From assembly GCF_015291885.1 (NCBI RefSeq), contig NZ_CP036186.1, positions 4,044,001 to 4,108,000 on the forward strand: a stretch of DNA of 64,000 nucleotides, written 5' to 3'. Under the pieces are notes generated by a model. It saw only the letters and a program-made list of their open reading frames with translations. It was not told where the DNA came from and made no database searches. This document shows positions 1 through 10,507 of the stretch, piece by piece (position 1 is the first letter of the stretch; the number at the start of each line of letters is the position of its first letter). A program made the position numbers and the translations under genes. This DNA comes from Stutzerimonas stutzeri (GTDB lineage: Bacteria; Pseudomonadota; Gammaproteobacteria; Pseudomonadales; Pseudomonadaceae).

Positions 1-594
1 GACCTGCTCGGCCGTCACCATGACGAAGACATTCGCGACCGTTCGCTGAGCTTCCTCATGGAGCGCTACCACGTCGACATGGAGCAGGCCGCACGAGTCG
101 AAGCCAAGGCACTGGAAGCATTCGATCAGGTGGCAGAGGCCTGGAATCTTGATCAGGACTGGCATCGCGAACTGCTCGCCTGGGCCGCCCGCGTGCATGA
201 GGTAGGTCTTGATATCGCCCACTACCATTACCACAAGCACGGGGCCTACCTGATCGAGCACTCCGATCTACCCGGCTTTTCCCGCCAGGATCAACTGGTA
301 TTGGCGCTGCTGGTACGCGGCCATCGGCGCAACATCCCCCAGGACAAGTTTGGTGAAATTGGCCCCGACGCCGACGCACTGGTGCGACTGTGCATCCTGC
401 TGCGCTTCGCCATCCTGTTCCATCACATCCGCGGTGCCAACGCCGTCTCCGAGGTGCAGCTAAAGGCGACCGAACGGGGCCTGGAGCTGATCTTCCCGAC
501 CGGCTGGCTGGGCGCGAACCCACTGACCAGGGCCGACTTCGAGGCCGAAGCCGCCTGGCTCGCGCGCGCGGGCTACGAACTGCGGATGAAATGA
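1..594 (+). CDS. ppx: Exopolyphosphatase Ppx/GppA, C-terminal part (5' end outside window)
   Basis: The frame is open from base 1 to a TGA at 592-594, so only the last 197 residues are present. They match the C-terminal HD-like helical domain of the Ppx/GppA phosphatase family, with an [20 protein letters not shown] stretch typical of it; the actin-like N-terminal catalytic domain lies upstream of the window. Known role of the family: hydrolysis of terminal phosphates from polyphosphate, or of pppGpp, in the cytosol. It converges on ppk, the polymer-making enzyme, an arrangement familiar from Pseudomonas. Ppx rather than GppA is inferred mainly from this neighbour. Confidence 0.9.
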   Translation, partial: DLLGRHHDEDIRDRSLSFLMERYHVDMEQAARVEAKALEAFDQVAEAWNLDQDWHRELLAWAARVHEVGLDIAHYHYHKHGAYLIEHSDLPGFSRQDQLVLALLVRGHRRNIPQDKFGEIGPDADALVRLCILLRFAILFHHIRGANAVSEVQLKATERGLELIFPTGWLGANPLTRADFEAEAAWLARAGYELRMK

Positions 595-596
595 CA

Positions 597-617
597 CAAG
601 GGCCCTAGGGGCCCTTG
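597..617. terminator. Hairpin between ppx and ppk
   Basis: A perfect 9-bp inverted repeat (597-605 with 609-617, 3-base loop) lies 2 bases after the ppx stop, in the gap between the convergent ppx and ppk genes. It has no clear T-tract on either strand, so it may be a weak bidirectional terminator or an mRNA 3'-end stabiliser. Confidence 0.5.
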
Positions 618-710
618 ATGATACAGGTAACCAGTCTTCGCCTCCTCAGCCAGGCCGACGCGGCGCGCGCCAGCCACATGCCTGAAAACGCGCCGCGGGA
701 AACACCTGAC

Positions 711-2918
711 TCAGCGCACGCCGACCTGCGGCCCGGTGAGACGCTCCAACAACGTACTCTGTATGTTGCGCGCATTCTGGTTACCGGTGGGGCTGATGCG
801 CAGATAGCTGCCATCAGGTTGCAGAACCCAGCTCTGCGTGTTGTCGCTGAGGAAGCCTTCCAGCTCCTTCTTCACCCGCATGACCAGCTTCTTGCCTTCC
901 ACCGGGAAACAGGTCTCCACCCGACGATCAAGATTGCGCTCCATCCAGTCGGCGCTGGAGAGATAGAGTTTCTCGTCCCCGTCGCTCTGGAAATAGAACA
1001 CCCGGCTGTGCTCAAGAAAACGACCGATGATCGAACGCACATGAATATTGTGCGAGACCCCGGCGATGCCCGGGCGCAGGCAGCACATGCCGCGCACGAT
1101 GAGATCGACGCGCACGCCGGTCTGGCTGGCCTTGTACAGCGCCTTGATCATCTTCGGATCGGTCAGCGAGTTGACCTTGAGAATGATGTGCGCTGCCTTG
1201 CCTTCGCTGGCGTGCTGGGTTTCCTGGGCGATCAGGTCGAGCAGCGCTTTCTTCAGGGTGAACGGCGCATGCAGCAGCTTTTTCATGCGCATGGTCTTGC
1301 CCATGCCGATCAGCTGGCTGAACAGCTTCGACACATCTTCGCACAGCGCATCGTCGGAGGTGAGCATGCTGTAGTCGGTATACAGGCGCGCATTGCCGGC
1401 GTGATAGTTGCCCGTGCCCAGATGCGCATAGCGCCGCAGCTCGCCGTTCTCGCGGCGCAGGATGAGCATCATCTTGGCGTGGGTCTTGTAGCCCACCACG
1501 CCGTAGATGACCACCGCGCCGGCCTGTTGCAGGCGGCTCGCCAGCTGCAGGTTGGACTCCTCGTCGAAACGTGCGCGCAGCTCGATGACCGCGGTGACTT
1601 CCTTACCATTGCGCGCTGCTTCCACCAGAGCATCGACGATTTCCGAGTTGGCGCCCGAGCGATACAGCGTCTGCTTGACCGCCAGCACGCAGGGATCCTT
1701 CGCCGCCTCACGCAACAGGTCGACCACCGGCGTGAAGGACTCGAAGGGGTGCAGCAGCAGGATGTCCTGCTTGGCGACGACGCTGAAGATGTTCTGGCTG
1801 TTCTGCAGCAGCTTCGGGATCGCCGGGGTGAAGGGCGCGTACTGCAGCTCCGGATGGCTGTCCAGGCTGGTGACGCTGAACAGCCGCGTGAGATTGACCG
1901 GGCCGTTGACGCGGTACAGCTCGCTCTCGCTCAGGCCGAACTGCTTGAGCAGGAAGTCGGCCAGGTGCTGCGGGCAGGTATCGGCCACCTCCAGGCGCAC
2001 CGCATCGCCATAGCGCCGGGAAATCAGCTCGCCCCGCAGCGCCCGCGCCAGGTCCTCGACATCCTCGGTATCCACCGAAAGGTCGGCGTTGCGCGTCAGG
2101 CGGAACTGATAGCAACCCTTGACCCGCATGCCGTGGAACAGATCATCGGCGTGGGCATGGATCATCGACGAGAGGAAAACGAAGTTGTCGCCCTCGCCGC
2201 CCACCGCTTCCGGCACGCGGATCACCCGCGGCAGCAGGCGCGGCGCCGGAATGATGGCCAGCCCCGAATCGCGGCCGAAGGCATCGATGCCTTCCAGCTC
2301 GACGATGAAGTTGAGGCTCTTGTTGACCAGCAGTGGGAACGGATGCGTCGGATCGAGGCCGATCGGGGTGATGATCGGCGCGATCTCGTCACGGAAGTAG
2401 CGACGCACCCAGGTCTTGAGCTTGACCGTCCAGTTGCGACGGCGAATGAAGCGGATCTTGTGCTTGGTCAGCTCAGGCAGCAGCACCTCATTGAGGATCG
2501 CGTACTGCCGGTCCACCTGCTCGTGCACCAGCTCGGAAATCCGTGCCAGCGCCTGATGCGGCTGCAGGCCGTCGGCACCCGCCTGCTCGCGGGCGAAGGT
2601 AACCTGCTTCTTCAGGCCGGCGACACGGATCTCGAAGAACTCATCGAGGTTGCTGGAGAAGATCAGCAGGAACTTCAGCCGCTCCAGCAGCGGATAGGAC
2701 TCATCCAGCGCCTGCTCGAGCACGCGGACGTTGAACTGAAGCTGCGAAAGCTCGCGATGGATGTACAGCGCACTGTCGTCCAGGTTGGTCACCAGCGCGA
2801 CCGGCGTCTCCTCGACGACTTCCAGTGGCGCAGACACCACCTCGGGCAACGTCTGTTCCAGCACCTCGCCGACCACGGCGTCCTGCAGATCCTTTTCGCT
2901 GAGTCCCTGGTTGATCAT
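711..2918 (-). CDS. ppk: Polyphosphate kinase 1
   Basis: Makes inorganic polyphosphate reversibly from ATP. The 735-residue protein is full length for PPK1 with a short N-terminal extension of about 45 residues. The N domain is recognisable from [16 protein letters not shown] (about 52-67) and the phospholipase-D-like catalytic half has the GYKTHAKM motif, whose His (about residue 480) matches the phosphorylated histidine of E. coli PPK. A second conserved His is in [10 protein letters not shown] near 499. The ATG at 2918 is preceded by a GAGG-type ribosome site. It follows hemB by 19 bases on the same strand, so the two may be cotranscribed, and it faces ppx, its functional opposite. Confidence 0.97.
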   Translation of the reverse strand: MINQGLSEKDLQDAVVGEVLEQTLPEVVSAPLEVVEETPVALVTNLDDSALYIHRELSQLQFNVRVLEQALDESYPLLERLKFLLIFSSNLDEFFEIRVAGLKKQVTFAREQAGADGLQPHQALARISELVHEQVDRQYAILNEVLLPELTKHKIRFIRRRNWTVKLKTWVRRYFRDEIAPIITPIGLDPTHPFPLLVNKSLNFIVELEGIDAFGRDSGLAIIPAPRLLPRVIRVPEAVGGEGDNFVFLSSMIHAHADDLFHGMRVKGCYQFRLTRNADLSVDTEDVEDLARALRGELISRRYGDAVRLEVADTCPQHLADFLLKQFGLSESELYRVNGPVNLTRLFSVTSLDSHPELQYAPFTPAIPKLLQNSQNIFSVVAKQDILLLHPFESFTPVVDLLREAAKDPCVLAVKQTLYRSGANSEIVDALVEAARNGKEVTAVIELRARFDEESNLQLASRLQQAGAVVIYGVVGYKTHAKMMLILRRENGELRRYAHLGTGNYHAGNARLYTDYSMLTSDDALCEDVSKLFSQLIGMGKTMRMKKLLHAPFTLKKALLDLIAQETQHASEGKAAHIILKVNSLTDPKMIKALYKASQTGVRVDLIVRGMCCLRPGIAGVSHNIHVRSIIGRFLEHSRVFYFQSDGDEKLYLSSADWMERNLDRRVETCFPVEGKKLVMRVKKELEGFLSDNTQSWVLQPDGSYLRISPTGNQNARNIQSTLLERLTGPQVGVR

Positions 2919-2937
2919 CGCTTTGCCTCGAAAGGGC

Positions 2938-4255
<1,318 letters not shown>

Positions 4256-4921
4256 ATGAACAAGAAAGTCGCCGTGATTCTTTCCGGCTGTGGCGTCTAC
4301 GACGGCTCGGAGATCTACGAAAGCGTCATTACCCTATTGCGCCTGGATCAGCGCGGCGCAAAGGTGCAGTGCTTCGCGCCCAACATCGCGCAGATGCATG
4401 TGATCAACCACCTGACCGGGGACGAGATGCCTGAGTCTCGCAATGTGCTGACCGAGTCGGCCCGCTTGGCTCGCGGCGAGATCAAGGACCTGCGCGAAGC
4501 CCGCGCCGAGGATTTCGATGCATTGATCATCCCTGGCGGCTTCGGGGCCGCGAAGAACCTGTCGACCTTTGCCACCGAAGGCGTGGCCAGCAAGGCATTG
4601 CCCGAAGTCATTGCATTGGCCCAGGCCTTCGTCGAAGCACGCAAGCCGATCGGGATGATGTGCATCGCACCGACCATGGCAGCACAGATTTTCGGTGCCG
4701 GCGTGGTCTGCACGCTGGGCAGCGACGACGCCGACGCAGCCAAGGCGGTTGGCGAGATGGGCGCCGAGCACCAGGCCTGTGAAGTGACCGAGATCGTCGT
4801 AGACGATAAGCACCGGCTGGTTACCACGCCTGCGTACATGTTGGCGCAGTCCATCAGCGAAGCCGCTTCGGGCATCTACAAGCTGGTCGACCGCGTTCTG
4901 GAAATGACTAACGAAGACTGA
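4256..4921 (+). CDS. elbB: Isoprenoid biosynthesis glyoxalase ElbB (DJ-1/PfpI fold)
   Basis: This 221-residue cytosolic protein of the DJ-1/PfpI superfamily begins KKVAVILSGCGVYDGSEIYE, the ElbB signature. It has the nucleophile-elbow cysteine in the GMMCIAP motif around residue 140. E. coli ElbB is described as a weak glyoxalase and was historically linked to isoprenoid synthesis, but its physiological role is unsettled. It is transcribed alone, divergently from hemB, and is followed by a very strong terminator at 4936-4966. The family assignment is secure; the function is not. Confidence 0.9.
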   Translation: MNKKVAVILSGCGVYDGSEIYESVITLLRLDQRGAKVQCFAPNIAQMHVINHLTGDEMPESRNVLTESARLARGEIKDLREARAEDFDALIIPGGFGAAKNLSTFATEGVASKALPEVIALAQAFVEARKPIGMMCIAPTMAAQIFGAGVVCTLGSDDADAAKAVGEMGAEHQACEVTEIVVDDKHRLVTTPAYMLAQSISEAASGIYKLVDRVLEMTNED

Positions 4922-4935
4922 TTCACGCAACCATG

Positions 4936-4966
4936 AAAATCCCGGGACCGCCCGGGATTTTTTTTG
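4936..4966 (+). terminator. Rho-independent terminator of elbB
   Basis: An 11-bp perfect stem (4936-4946 with 4951-4961 and a 4-base loop) rich in G+C is followed by a run of T on the plus strand, 15 bases after the elbB stop. This is a textbook intrinsic terminator. Confidence 0.9.
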
Positions 4967-5063
4967 CGCGAAAATCGCCAAAGCCGCGGGTGCTCTTGCC
5001 GCTGCTCTGTTCAGCTCGTAGAACATCGGGCAGCTTGGTCGTACACCCACGGGATGACAGAAC

Positions 5064-5531
5064 ATGAATCACGACGATGCAGTGCTCGCTGAGCAGGCCC
5101 AGGCGGTACGCCAGATGTTCGAGCACATCCCGTTCAACCAGGCACTAGGCATAGAGCTCGATGAGATATCGACGTCACGGGTGGTCATGCATTTACCCAT
5201 GAAGGCGGAGCTGGTGGGCAATTTCGTCCATGGCATCCTGCATGGCGGCGTGATCGCCTCGCTGCTGGATGTCGCAGGAGGCGCAATGGCAATGCTCGGC
5301 GCCTTCGACAAGCATCGCCACCTGACGACCCAGGAGCGCGCCGCACGGCTTTCCCGACTGGGCACCATCGACCTGCGCATCGACTATTTGCGCCCAGGCC
5401 GCGGCACCCGTTTCAGTGCCAGCGCGGAGCTACTGCGCTCGGGCAACAAGGTTGCGGTTGTGCGCTCGGAGCTGCACAACGAGCTGGGCACCCTGATTGC
5501 CGTAGGTACCGGCACGTATCTTTGCGGTTGA
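5064..5531 (+). CDS. Hotdog-fold thioesterase (YigI/PaaI-like)
   Basis: The 155-residue protein has the single-hotdog PaaI/YigI-type thioesterase pattern, with VHGILHGGVIASLLDVAGGA around residues 54-73 forming the central helix and its HGG turn. It probably hydrolyses acyl-CoA thioesters in the cytosol; substrate unknown. The ATG at 5064 opens the natural N terminus (MNHDDAVLAEQAQAVRQMFE). It converges on the yaiI-type gene, and an inverted repeat at 5541-5575 lies just after its stop. Confidence 0.82.
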   Translation: MNHDDAVLAEQAQAVRQMFEHIPFNQALGIELDEISTSRVVMHLPMKAELVGNFVHGILHGGVIASLLDVAGGAMAMLGAFDKHRHLTTQERAARLSRLGTIDLRIDYLRPGRGTRFSASAELLRSGNKVAVVRSELHNELGTLIAVGTGTYLCG

Positions 5532-5540
5532 ACGCCAGAC

Positions 5541-5575
5541 TGACGCAGCTCAGCGAGCTCTCGATAGCTGCGTCA
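5541..5575. terminator. Inverted repeat between convergent thioesterase and yaiI genes
   Basis: Perfect 10-bp arms (5541-5550 and 5566-5575) flank a 15-base loop. The right arm lies inside the last codons of the leftward yaiI-type gene, and the whole sits 10 bases after the rightward thioesterase stop. It probably serves as a shared terminator, although no T-tract is obvious. Confidence 0.45.
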
Positions 5576-6023
5576 ACAAGCGGTCCAAGGCATTGGCGAA
5601 CGCCTGCCGGTCGCGTTCGCCATAGGCTGCCTGACCGCCGCCCATCTGGCCCTGATCACGCAGGTCGGTGAACAGGTTGCGCACCGCCAACCGCTCGCCC
5701 ATGTTGCGCTCGTCGAACTCGCGCCCACGCGGATCGAGCGCCGCCACGCCCTTCTTCACCAGGCGATCGGCCAGCGGCACATCACTGCAGATCACCAAGT
5801 CGCCAGGAATAGCGTGCTCGACCAAGTAGTCATCGGCCGCATCCGGCCCGCTCGGCACCACGATCAACCGGACACAGGCGAATGCCGGCTTCACCTGACT
5901 CTGCCCGGCGACCAGCAGCACCTCGAACCGGCGCTTTAGCGCGAACTTGATCACTTGATCCTTGGCCGCGCGCGGACAGGCGTCGGCATCAATCCAGACG
6001 CGCGTCGTGCGCTGCTCGCTCAT
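5550..6023 (-). CDS. UPF0178 / YaiI-YqxD family protein (DUF188)
   Basis: The 157-residue protein carries the family hallmark WIDADACPRAAKDQV near the N terminus, an acidic PIN/NYN-like nuclease-type fold, and later VICSDVPLADRLVKKG. The biochemical role of this family is not established, and the nuclease fold is general knowledge of it rather than proof of activity. Its ATG overlaps the TGA of the upstream LysE-family gene by 4 bases (ATGA at 6020-6023), so the two are translationally coupled. Confidence 0.88.
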   Translation of the reverse strand: MSEQRTTRVWIDADACPRAAKDQVIKFALKRRFEVLLVAGQSQVKPAFACVRLIVVPSGPDAADDYLVEHAIPGDLVICSDVPLADRLVKKGVAALDPRGREFDERNMGERLAVRNLFTDLRDQGQMGGGQAAYGERDRQAFANALDRLLTQLSRAR

Positions 6024-6652
6024 GCGACTGCGCGCCGTACGGTGGCCAGTAGCGCCGCCGCACCGGCAAACGCCGCGGCGAAACTACGGTTGACCAAGCG
6101 CTGCTGGCGCGGCGTACGCAGCAGGCGCAGCACCTTCGCCGCGAGGCCGGTGTAGCCAGCCATGACGATCAGATCGACCACCACCATGGTCGCGGCCATC
6201 TCGCTGTACTGCAGCAGCAACGGCCGTTGCGGATCGAGAAACTGCGGCAGTACAGCAAGTATGAAAACGATTGCCTTCGGATTGCTGGCGTTGACTACAA
6301 AACCGCGCAACACAAGGCTCAGCGGCCTGCCAATGGGGCGCGGCGCAGACGAATCGTCCATGGCCTCTGGTTGCGCCTGCCACTGTTTCCACGCCAGCCA
6401 CAGCAGATATCCGACACCGAACCACTTGATCAAGCCGAACGCCAGCTCGGAAGTTGCCAGTACCGCACCTACGCCCGCCGCAACCACGGCGATCTGCAAC
6501 ACTAGCGCCAGCTGCAAGCCGATGGCATTCCAGTAGCCACGCCAGAAACCGTACTGCAGGCCGCAGGACATCGACGCGATGGCGCCGGCCCCCGGCGACA
6601 GGCTGATCACCCAACAGGCAACGAAGAACGCAAGCCAGGTTTCCAGGGACAT
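6020..6652 (-). CDS. LysE family amino-acid/metabolite exporter
   Basis: The 210-residue inner-membrane protein has the LysE/RhtB layout: about six hydrophobic segments and the early motif SLSPGAGAIASMSCGLQYG. Families of this type export amino acids or homoserine lactones; the substrate here cannot be read from sequence. The start was set at the ATG at 6652 because GGAGG lies 8 bases before it; an ATG five codons upstream lacks a ribosome site. It overlaps the DUF188 gene downstream. A GC-rich hairpin separates it from terC. Confidence 0.87.
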   Translation of the reverse strand: MSLETWLAFFVACWVISLSPGAGAIASMSCGLQYGFWRGYWNAIGLQLALVLQIAVVAAGVGAVLATSELAFGLIKWFGVGYLLWLAWKQWQAQPEAMDDSSAPRPIGRPLSLVLRGFVVNASNPKAIVFILAVLPQFLDPQRPLLLQYSEMAATMVVVDLIVMAGYTGLAAKVLRLLRTPRQQRLVNRSFAAAFAGAAALLATVRRAVA

Positions 6653-6673
6653 GCCGATTACCTCCATTCAACG

Positions 6674-6697
6674 AGCGCCGGCCGTCCGGCCGGCGCT
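6674..6697 (-). terminator. GC-rich hairpin between terC and the lysE-type gene
   Basis: Perfect 10-bp arms (6674-6683, 6688-6697) with a 4-base loop lie right after the terC stop and just upstream of the next gene's ribosome site. No T-tract follows, so it could be an inefficient terminator that lowers expression of the distal genes. Confidence 0.45.
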
Positions 6698-6702
6698 TCA
6701 AT

Positions 6703-7464
6703 TCAGTCCGGCAAGCCCTTTCCCAGCTTCACCGGTTCCTTGAGCTTGCGCTTCATGGCCTTGCGCATGCGAATGTTCAACGCCTCGACGCCCAGCGAGA
6801 ATGCCATCGCGAAGTAAATGTAGCCCTTGGGTACATGCACATCGAAGGCCTCGGCGATAAGCAGCGTACCGACCACGATAAGGAATGACAGCGCAAGGAT
6901 TTTCAGCGTTGGATGCTTGTCGATGAAGTCGCTGATGGTGCCGGCGGCCAGCATCATCACCAGCACCGCGATGACGATCGCCGCGACCATCACCGGGACG
7001 TTCTGCACCAGGCCCACAGCAGTGATTACCGAGTCGAGCGAGAAGATGATGTCGATCACTGCAATCTGCAGAATGATGCCCATAAAGCCGGCCTTCACCG
7101 CTCCGCTGCCAGCCGTGCCCTGCTCTTCCTCGCCTTCGACGCTGTGCCAGATCTCCAGGGTGCTCTTGAACAAGAGAAACAGACCGCCGAAGAACAGGAT
7201 CAGGTCGCGCCCCGAGACACCTTCACCTAAGACGGTGAACAGGTTGTTGGTCAACCGCATCACCCAGGCGATGGACAGCAGTAAGAGGATGCGCGTGCCC
7301 ATGGCCAACGCCAGACCGAAGAAACGCGCTTGCGGCTGCTGTTCCTTGGGCAACCGGCTGACCAAAATCGAGATGAAAATGATGTTGTCGATGCCGAGGA
7401 CGATTTCCAGGGCGGTCAGGGTCAGAAAAGCGACCCAGATTTCCGGGTTGCTGAGCCACTCCAT
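6703..7464 (-). CDS. TerC family integral membrane protein
   Basis: The 253-residue inner-membrane protein has the two diagnostic acidic transmembrane motifs of the TerC/Alx superfamily: ALEIVLGIDNIIF at about 19-31 and DIIFSLDSVITAVG at about 137-150. Characterised members (Alx, MeeF/MeeY) export manganese and others are linked to tellurite resistance, so metal export is a reasonable guess. It is 8 bases downstream of the mechanosensitive-channel gene on the same strand. No tellurite-resistance genes surround it, arguing for a housekeeping metal role. Confidence 0.9.
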   Translation of the reverse strand: MEWLSNPEIWVAFLTLTALEIVLGIDNIIFISILVSRLPKEQQPQARFFGLALAMGTRILLLLSIAWVMRLTNNLFTVLGEGVSGRDLILFFGGLFLLFKSTLEIWHSVEGEEEQGTAGSGAVKAGFMGIILQIAVIDIIFSLDSVITAVGLVQNVPVMVAAIVIAVLVMMLAAGTISDFIDKHPTLKILALSFLIVVGTLLIAEAFDVHVPKGYIYFAMAFSLGVEALNIRMRKAMKRKLKEPVKLGKGLPD

Positions 7465-7472
7465 GATGGTTG

Positions 7473-8054
7473 TTACTCGATGAGGTTACGGTTGTAGAGC
7501 TGAACATCGCTGCCACGCCAGCGACGCACGGCCTTCTGGAAAAACAGGCTATTGGGCACCTGCACGATGGCACCGGTGCCCGCTTCGGCCACCTCTTCCA
7601 AGGTGGTGTAGACCAGATTGATGTCGATCACACGCCCCTTGACGATCGGCTTGTCGAAAGCCTCGACGATCTCCACCACATCGCCCAGACGGAACGGCCC
7701 GACGGTCAGGATCAGCACTGCGCAGAGCAAGTTGGACAGTACGCTCCAGATCGCGAAGAAGGCAATCGCCGCTACTGCGACGAAACCGGAGATGGCGGTC
7801 CACAGCACCGTGGCGGACACACCGAAGCGCTCCAGCACCATGATCAGCGCACCGCCCATGATGAACCAGCGGATGCCACCGCGCACCGGGATCAGCAGCT
7901 CAGGCGGCAGTGGATAGCGTGACGACAGGCGGGTCAGCCCGCGGGCGACTACACGTTGCAGCACGTAGGCGACCAGCAGAATCAACAGTACCTGCAGCCC
8001 CAACATCCACTGCAGCTGCCACTCCTCGACCAACGACAGCCAAGGCTCGCTCAT
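7473..8054 (-). CDS. Small mechanosensitive channel (MscS family)
   Basis: The 193-residue protein has three hydrophobic segments and then the MscS beta domain, with SNLLCAVLILTVGPFRLGDV and VYTTLEEVAEAGTGAIVQVPN as family features. It is shorter than E. coli MscS (286 residues) and lacks most of the C-terminal alpha/beta domain, as in other small MscS-like proteins. The start chosen is the ATG at 8054, which overlaps the yheS stop as ATGA (8051-8054); the frame runs further upstream but only into yheS sequence. It likely opens on osmotic downshock, though gating has been tested only for relatives. Confidence 0.85.
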   Translation of the reverse strand: MSEPWLSLVEEWQLQWMLGLQVLLILLVAYVLQRVVARGLTRLSSRYPLPPELLIPVRGGIRWFIMGGALIMVLERFGVSATVLWTAISGFVAVAAIAFFAIWSVLSNLLCAVLILTVGPFRLGDVVEIVEAFDKPIVKGRVIDINLVYTTLEEVAEAGTGAIVQVPNSLFFQKAVRRWRGSDVQLYNRNLIE

Positions 8055-9961
8055 GCACTGGCCTCCAGTTGCGCCTGCAGGCCTTCGAGGGTTTCCAGCG
8101 CTTCGAGCCACGCCTCTTCCAACTCGCCTTCGCGAACCTTCAGTTCGGCCTGCTTGGCCAGCAGTTCCCGTAACTCATCCTTGCGCGCGACATCATAAAG
8201 CGCGCTGTCGCCCAGCCTCGTTTCCAGCTCAGCTAGCTTGTCGTGTACTACGGCCAGATCCTTCTCCAGCTTGTCGGCCTGGCGCTTGTGCGGCGCCAGC
8301 TGCTGACGCAGGGCCGCGGCTGCTTGACGCTGGGCGCGCTTGTCGGTCTTGTCCGCAGCAAGTTCGCCGCTGGCAATGGGCTGCTGGCGCGCACGGTAGT
8401 CCACCAACCAGCGCGCATAGTCCTCGAGGTCTCCGTCGAAGCTCTGCACCTGACCGTCGGCCACCAGCAAAAACTCATCGGTGGTGCTTTTAAGCAGATG
8501 CCGGTCGTGGGATACGACCAGCACCGCACCTTCGAAATCCTGCAGGGCGAGCGTCAGCGCCAGGCGCATTTCCAGGTCGAGGTGGTTGGTCGGTTCGTCG
8601 AGCAGCAACAGGTTGGGCTTGCCCCAAGCGATCAGCGCTAGCGCCAGGCGCGCTTTCTCGCCGCCGGAGAAATTCAACACCGGCTCGTCACAGCGCGCGC
8701 CACGAAAATCGAAGCCTCCGAGGAAATCGCGCAGGGTTTGTTCGCGCTCGTTCGGGGCAATGCGCTGCAGATGCAGCAGCGGGCTGGCCTTCGGGTCGAG
8801 TGAGTCCAGCTGGTGCTGGGCAAAGTAGCCAACCACCAGATTCTCGCCACGCTGCAAACGACCACCCAGCGGGACGAGCTCGGCCGCGAGCGTCTTGATC
8901 AGCGTCGACTTGCCCGCACCATTGGGCCCCAACAGGCCTATGCGCGCGCCGGGCACGAGCTGCAGCTTGACCTTCTCCAGCACCACCTTTTCGCCATAAC
9001 CAAGCCGCCCTTCGCTCAGATCGAGCAATGGACTGGAGACCTTATCCGCCTCACGGAAGCGGAAATCGAATGGGGAATCCACATGCGCCGGAGCCAGCTC
9101 CTCGAGGCGTTCGAGCGCCTTGATCCGGCTCTGGGCCTGGCGCGCTTTGGTCGCCTGCGCCTTGAAGCGGCGGATGTAGCTCTCCATGTGCGCGCGCTGC
9201 GCCTGTTGTTTCTCGAAGGCCTGCTGCTGCTGAGCCAAGCGCTCGGCGCGGGTGCGTTCGAAGGCCGAATAGCCGCCGCGGTAAAGCGTCAGCTTGCGCT
9301 GTTCGAGATGAATGACGTGATCAACCACCGCATCAAGGAAATCCCGGTCGTGGGAAATCAACAGCAAGGTGCCGGGGTAGCCTTTAAGCCAGTCCTCCAA
9401 CCAGAGGATCGCATCGAGATCGAGGTGGTTGGTGGGTTCATCCAGCAGCAACAGGTCGGACGGACACATCAGCGCCTGGGCAAGGTTCAGGCGCATGCGC
9501 CAGCCACCAGAGAAGCTGCTGACTGGCAGCGTCATCTGTTCGTTGGCAAAGCCCAACCCGGCCAGCAACTTGCGCGCACGGGCGTCGGCACTGTAGCCAT
9601 CGAGATTGTCCAGCTCGGTGTGCAGGCGAGCCAGGGCATTGCCATCATGCGTGCGCTCAGCAGCGGCGAGCTCAGCCTGGACACGCCGCAACTGGATATC
9701 ACCATCGAGTACATAGTCCACCGCCAGGCGGTCAAGCGTATCGATCTCCTGGCGCATGTGCGCAATGCGCCAGTCCGGCGGCAAGTAGCAGTCGCCGCCA
9801 TCGGGCACCAACTCGCCCCGCAGCAGGGCGAACAAGGTCGATTTACCCGCGCCATTGGCGCCGATCAGGCCGGCCTTCTGACCGGGGTGCAGGGTCAGCT
9901 CGGCACCTTCCAGCAAACGCTGCGGGCCACGCTGTAGAGTGAGGTTCTGAAGTCGGATCAT
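8051..9961 (-). CDS. yheS: ABC-F family ATPase, YheS type
   Basis: This 636-residue soluble protein has two ABC domains joined by a charged linker. Walker A motifs are GANGAGKST and GPNGAGKST, and both domains have LLLDEPTNHLDL. A long coiled-coil tail occupies the C terminus from about residue 530. ABC-F proteins act at the ribosome E site on stalled translation and are not transporters. Its length matches E. coli YheS (637). The start is the ATG giving MIRLQNLTLQRG; longer open sequence upstream runs into the divergent gene's promoter. First of a leftward group yheS-mscS-terC-lysE-yaiI. Confidence 0.93.
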   Translation of the reverse strand: MIRLQNLTLQRGPQRLLEGAELTLHPGQKAGLIGANGAGKSTLFALLRGELVPDGGDCYLPPDWRIAHMRQEIDTLDRLAVDYVLDGDIQLRRVQAELAAAERTHDGNALARLHTELDNLDGYSADARARKLLAGLGFANEQMTLPVSSFSGGWRMRLNLAQALMCPSDLLLLDEPTNHLDLDAILWLEDWLKGYPGTLLLISHDRDFLDAVVDHVIHLEQRKLTLYRGGYSAFERTRAERLAQQQQAFEKQQAQRAHMESYIRRFKAQATKARQAQSRIKALERLEELAPAHVDSPFDFRFREADKVSSPLLDLSEGRLGYGEKVVLEKVKLQLVPGARIGLLGPNGAGKSTLIKTLAAELVPLGGRLQRGENLVVGYFAQHQLDSLDPKASPLLHLQRIAPNEREQTLRDFLGGFDFRGARCDEPVLNFSGGEKARLALALIAWGKPNLLLLDEPTNHLDLEMRLALTLALQDFEGAVLVVSHDRHLLKSTTDEFLLVADGQVQSFDGDLEDYARWLVDYRARQQPIASGELAADKTDKRAQRQAAAALRQQLAPHKRQADKLEKDLAVVHDKLAELETRLGDSALYDVARKDELRELLAKQAELKVREGELEEAWLEALETLEGLQAQLEASA

Positions 9962-10030
9962 AATGTTGCCGAGTTTATCAGTTCGCCTGGAATACCAGCC
10001 GGGCTCCCCACAAAAAAAGGCGTTTTGCTG

Positions 10031-10507
10031 ATGACGAGCTCCGATCTCTGGACCTTCGCCCTGCGTTGCTACGCACGACCAGGCGTCGAAGACGCCTGCC
10101 TGGAGTTGCAGACTCTGGGAGCGGATGTCTGTGTGCTGCTTTGCGCGGCCCAGCTCGAGGCACAAGGGGTCGCCTGCGAGCAGGGGCGGCTGCATTTGCT
10201 CGAGGAGGTTGCCGCGCCCTGGCGACAGCAGGTAATTCAGCCGTTGCGCCACCTGCGTCAGGCATGGCGTCCGCTGGCGGAGCAGGACGAGGTCCTGCGC
10301 AATCTGCGCGAAACGTTGAAGAAACTGGAACTGGACGCCGAACGCAGCTTACTGGAGCGGTTACACGCCGCCAGCAGCGGATGGGCAGCCGCTACCGGGC
10401 CCAACGACTGGCTGGGTGCCCTGGCACCAACAGGCAACTGCCGCGCGGCGCTGGAAACCCTGCGCAGCGCGGCTTATCAGACTCAGCTGGAGCTAGATGA
10501 CGTCTGA
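10031..10507 (+). CDS. TIGR02444-type conserved hypothetical protein
   Basis: This 158-residue protein begins MTSSDLWTFALRCYARPGVE, the pattern of the proteobacterial TIGR02444 family, whose function is unknown. It is helical, with no signal peptide or membrane segment. The ATG at 10031 was preferred over an in-frame TTG two codons upstream. It is transcribed divergently from yheS. Its 3' end overlaps the 3' end of the convergent algP gene by 25 bases (10483-10507), so the last eight codons are read on both strands. Confidence 0.8.
   Translation: MTSSDLWTFALRCYARPGVEDACLELQTLGADVCVLLCAAQLEAQGVACEQGRLHLLEEVAAPWRQQVIQPLRHLRQAWRPLAEQDEVLRNLRETLKKLELDAERSLLERLHAASSGWAAATGPNDWLGALAPTGNCRAALETLRSAAYQTQLELDDV

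Noticed and set aside
8813..9937. Frame of about 370 codons opposite yheS.
   Set aside because: It mirrors the ABC-F gene; nothing recognisable and no ribosome site.
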